A stretch of 64,000 nucleotides of DNA, taken from assembly GCA_019119895.1 (NCBI GenBank), contig DWWD01000009.1, forward strand, positions 16,510 to 80,509, in the 5' to 3' direction. Both the position numbers and the translations under genes were made by a program. The notes beneath the pieces were generated by a model. It ran no database searches and was not told where the DNA came from. It worked only from the letters and a program-made list of their open reading frames with translations. Shown here piece after piece: positions 63,821 to 64,000 of this stretch (position 1 is its first letter; the number at the start of each line of letters is the position of its first letter). The DNA is from Candidatus Anaerostipes avistercoris (lineage in GTDB: Bacteria > Bacillota > Clostridia > Lachnospirales > Lachnospiraceae).

Positions 63821-64000
63821 TTACAGTAATCCAACCACATGTCCTGCGATACCTACGATGAACAGGGCGATGATGATGATGATCGGTGATACGTTCTTCT
63901 TTAACAGCCACATGCACAGCAGCGTCAGCAGCAATGGCACGAATCCCGGGATCAGGGAATTTAAGTTGTCCTGCAGGGTCGTTACCTTCTCCGGCGTCAG
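63821..64000 (-). CDS. PTS mannose-family IID component, C-terminal part
   Basis: The minus frame from the right edge to TAA at 63821 encodes 59 residues beginning LTPEKVTTLQDNLNSLIPGF and ending HVVGLL, with two helices separated by WLLKKNVSP. This is the C-terminus of IID proteins (TLQxxLDxIxPGxxPLxxTL). The start lies outside the window. It implies a second mannose-type PTS to the right, separate from the one at 22 kb. Confidence 0.88.
   Translation of the reverse strand: MTPEKVTTLQDNLNSLIPGFVPLLLTLLCMWLLKKNVSPIIIIIALFIVGIAGHVVGLL

Overview
The window looks like a chromosomal segment of an anaerobic, endospore-forming Firmicute, most likely a gut Lachnospiraceae-type Clostridium. This rests on recognised gene content: spoIIR (sporulation), pyruvate formate-lyase with its activase, a ferredoxin-dependent 2-oxoacid oxidoreductase, several PTS systems, a TPP riboswitch, strong AGGAGG ribosome sites and moderate GC coding sequence. 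I saw no rRNA, tRNA, CRISPR array, transposase, integrase or phage structural gene. The genus cannot be fixed from the sequence alone.

Layout, left to right. 0-11 kb: the 3' part of a wall-anchored protein made of 185-residue Ig-like repeats, a HAD phosphatase, a DUF4474/metallophosphoesterase pair, a hypothetical protein, glycerate kinase, then a minus-strand pair of a MacB-like fused ABC transporter and a flavin reductase. 11.1-15.0 kb: a markedly AT-rich island of small genes (YezG-type and SUKH-type immunity proteins, small membrane proteins, a DUF4097 lipoprotein, two unrecognised proteins and one truncated gene copy). Related intergenic motifs separate most of these genes. This looks like an array of orphan immunity cassettes and is the most interesting part of the window. 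15.1-19 kb: a DHFR-like reductase, an ECF sigma/RsgI-like anti-sigma operon led by a secreted Cys/Asp-repeat protein, a MerR regulator with a 19-bp-spacer promoter, and a small membrane protein.

19.2-26.8 kb: a LevR-type sigma-54 activator, a clear -24/-12 promoter, a mannose-family PTS (IIA, IIB, IIC, IID), then rpoN itself and a Gfo/Idh/MocA dehydrogenase in the same direction, which suggests a self-reinforcing sugar-uptake circuit. 26.9-36.2 kb: an S66 peptidase, a four-gene pyruvate synthase-type operon (gamma, delta, alpha, beta) ending in a LysR gene, then a Crp/Fnr regulator divergent from a DUF3100/membrane protein/amidohydrolase/TSUP operon of unknown substrate. 36.2-43.5 kb: a heterodimeric ABC exporter with a hairpin in its leader, a MarR regulator, a MATE exporter, and a PurF-like protein that lacks the N-terminal catalytic cysteine.

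43.6-49.7 kb: a TPP riboswitch controlling a thiamine-precursor uptake operon (MTH1187-family protein, ThiX, ThiY, ThiZ), and the convergent pflA-pflB operon. 50-56.4 kb: a KdpD/KdpE-like two-component system joined to a Ktr/Trk potassium transporter, an NhaC-family antiporter and a GT8 glycosyltransferase. 56.5-64 kb: spoIIR, an RpiR regulator with a beta-glucoside PTS and GH1 6-phospho-beta-glucosidase, a methyltransferase, a PRD-type (BglG-family) regulator, and at the right edge the C-terminal 59 residues of a second mannose-family PTS IID protein. Several gene starts were moved from the longest open frame to the start best supported by a Shine-Dalgarno sequence; each case is noted.
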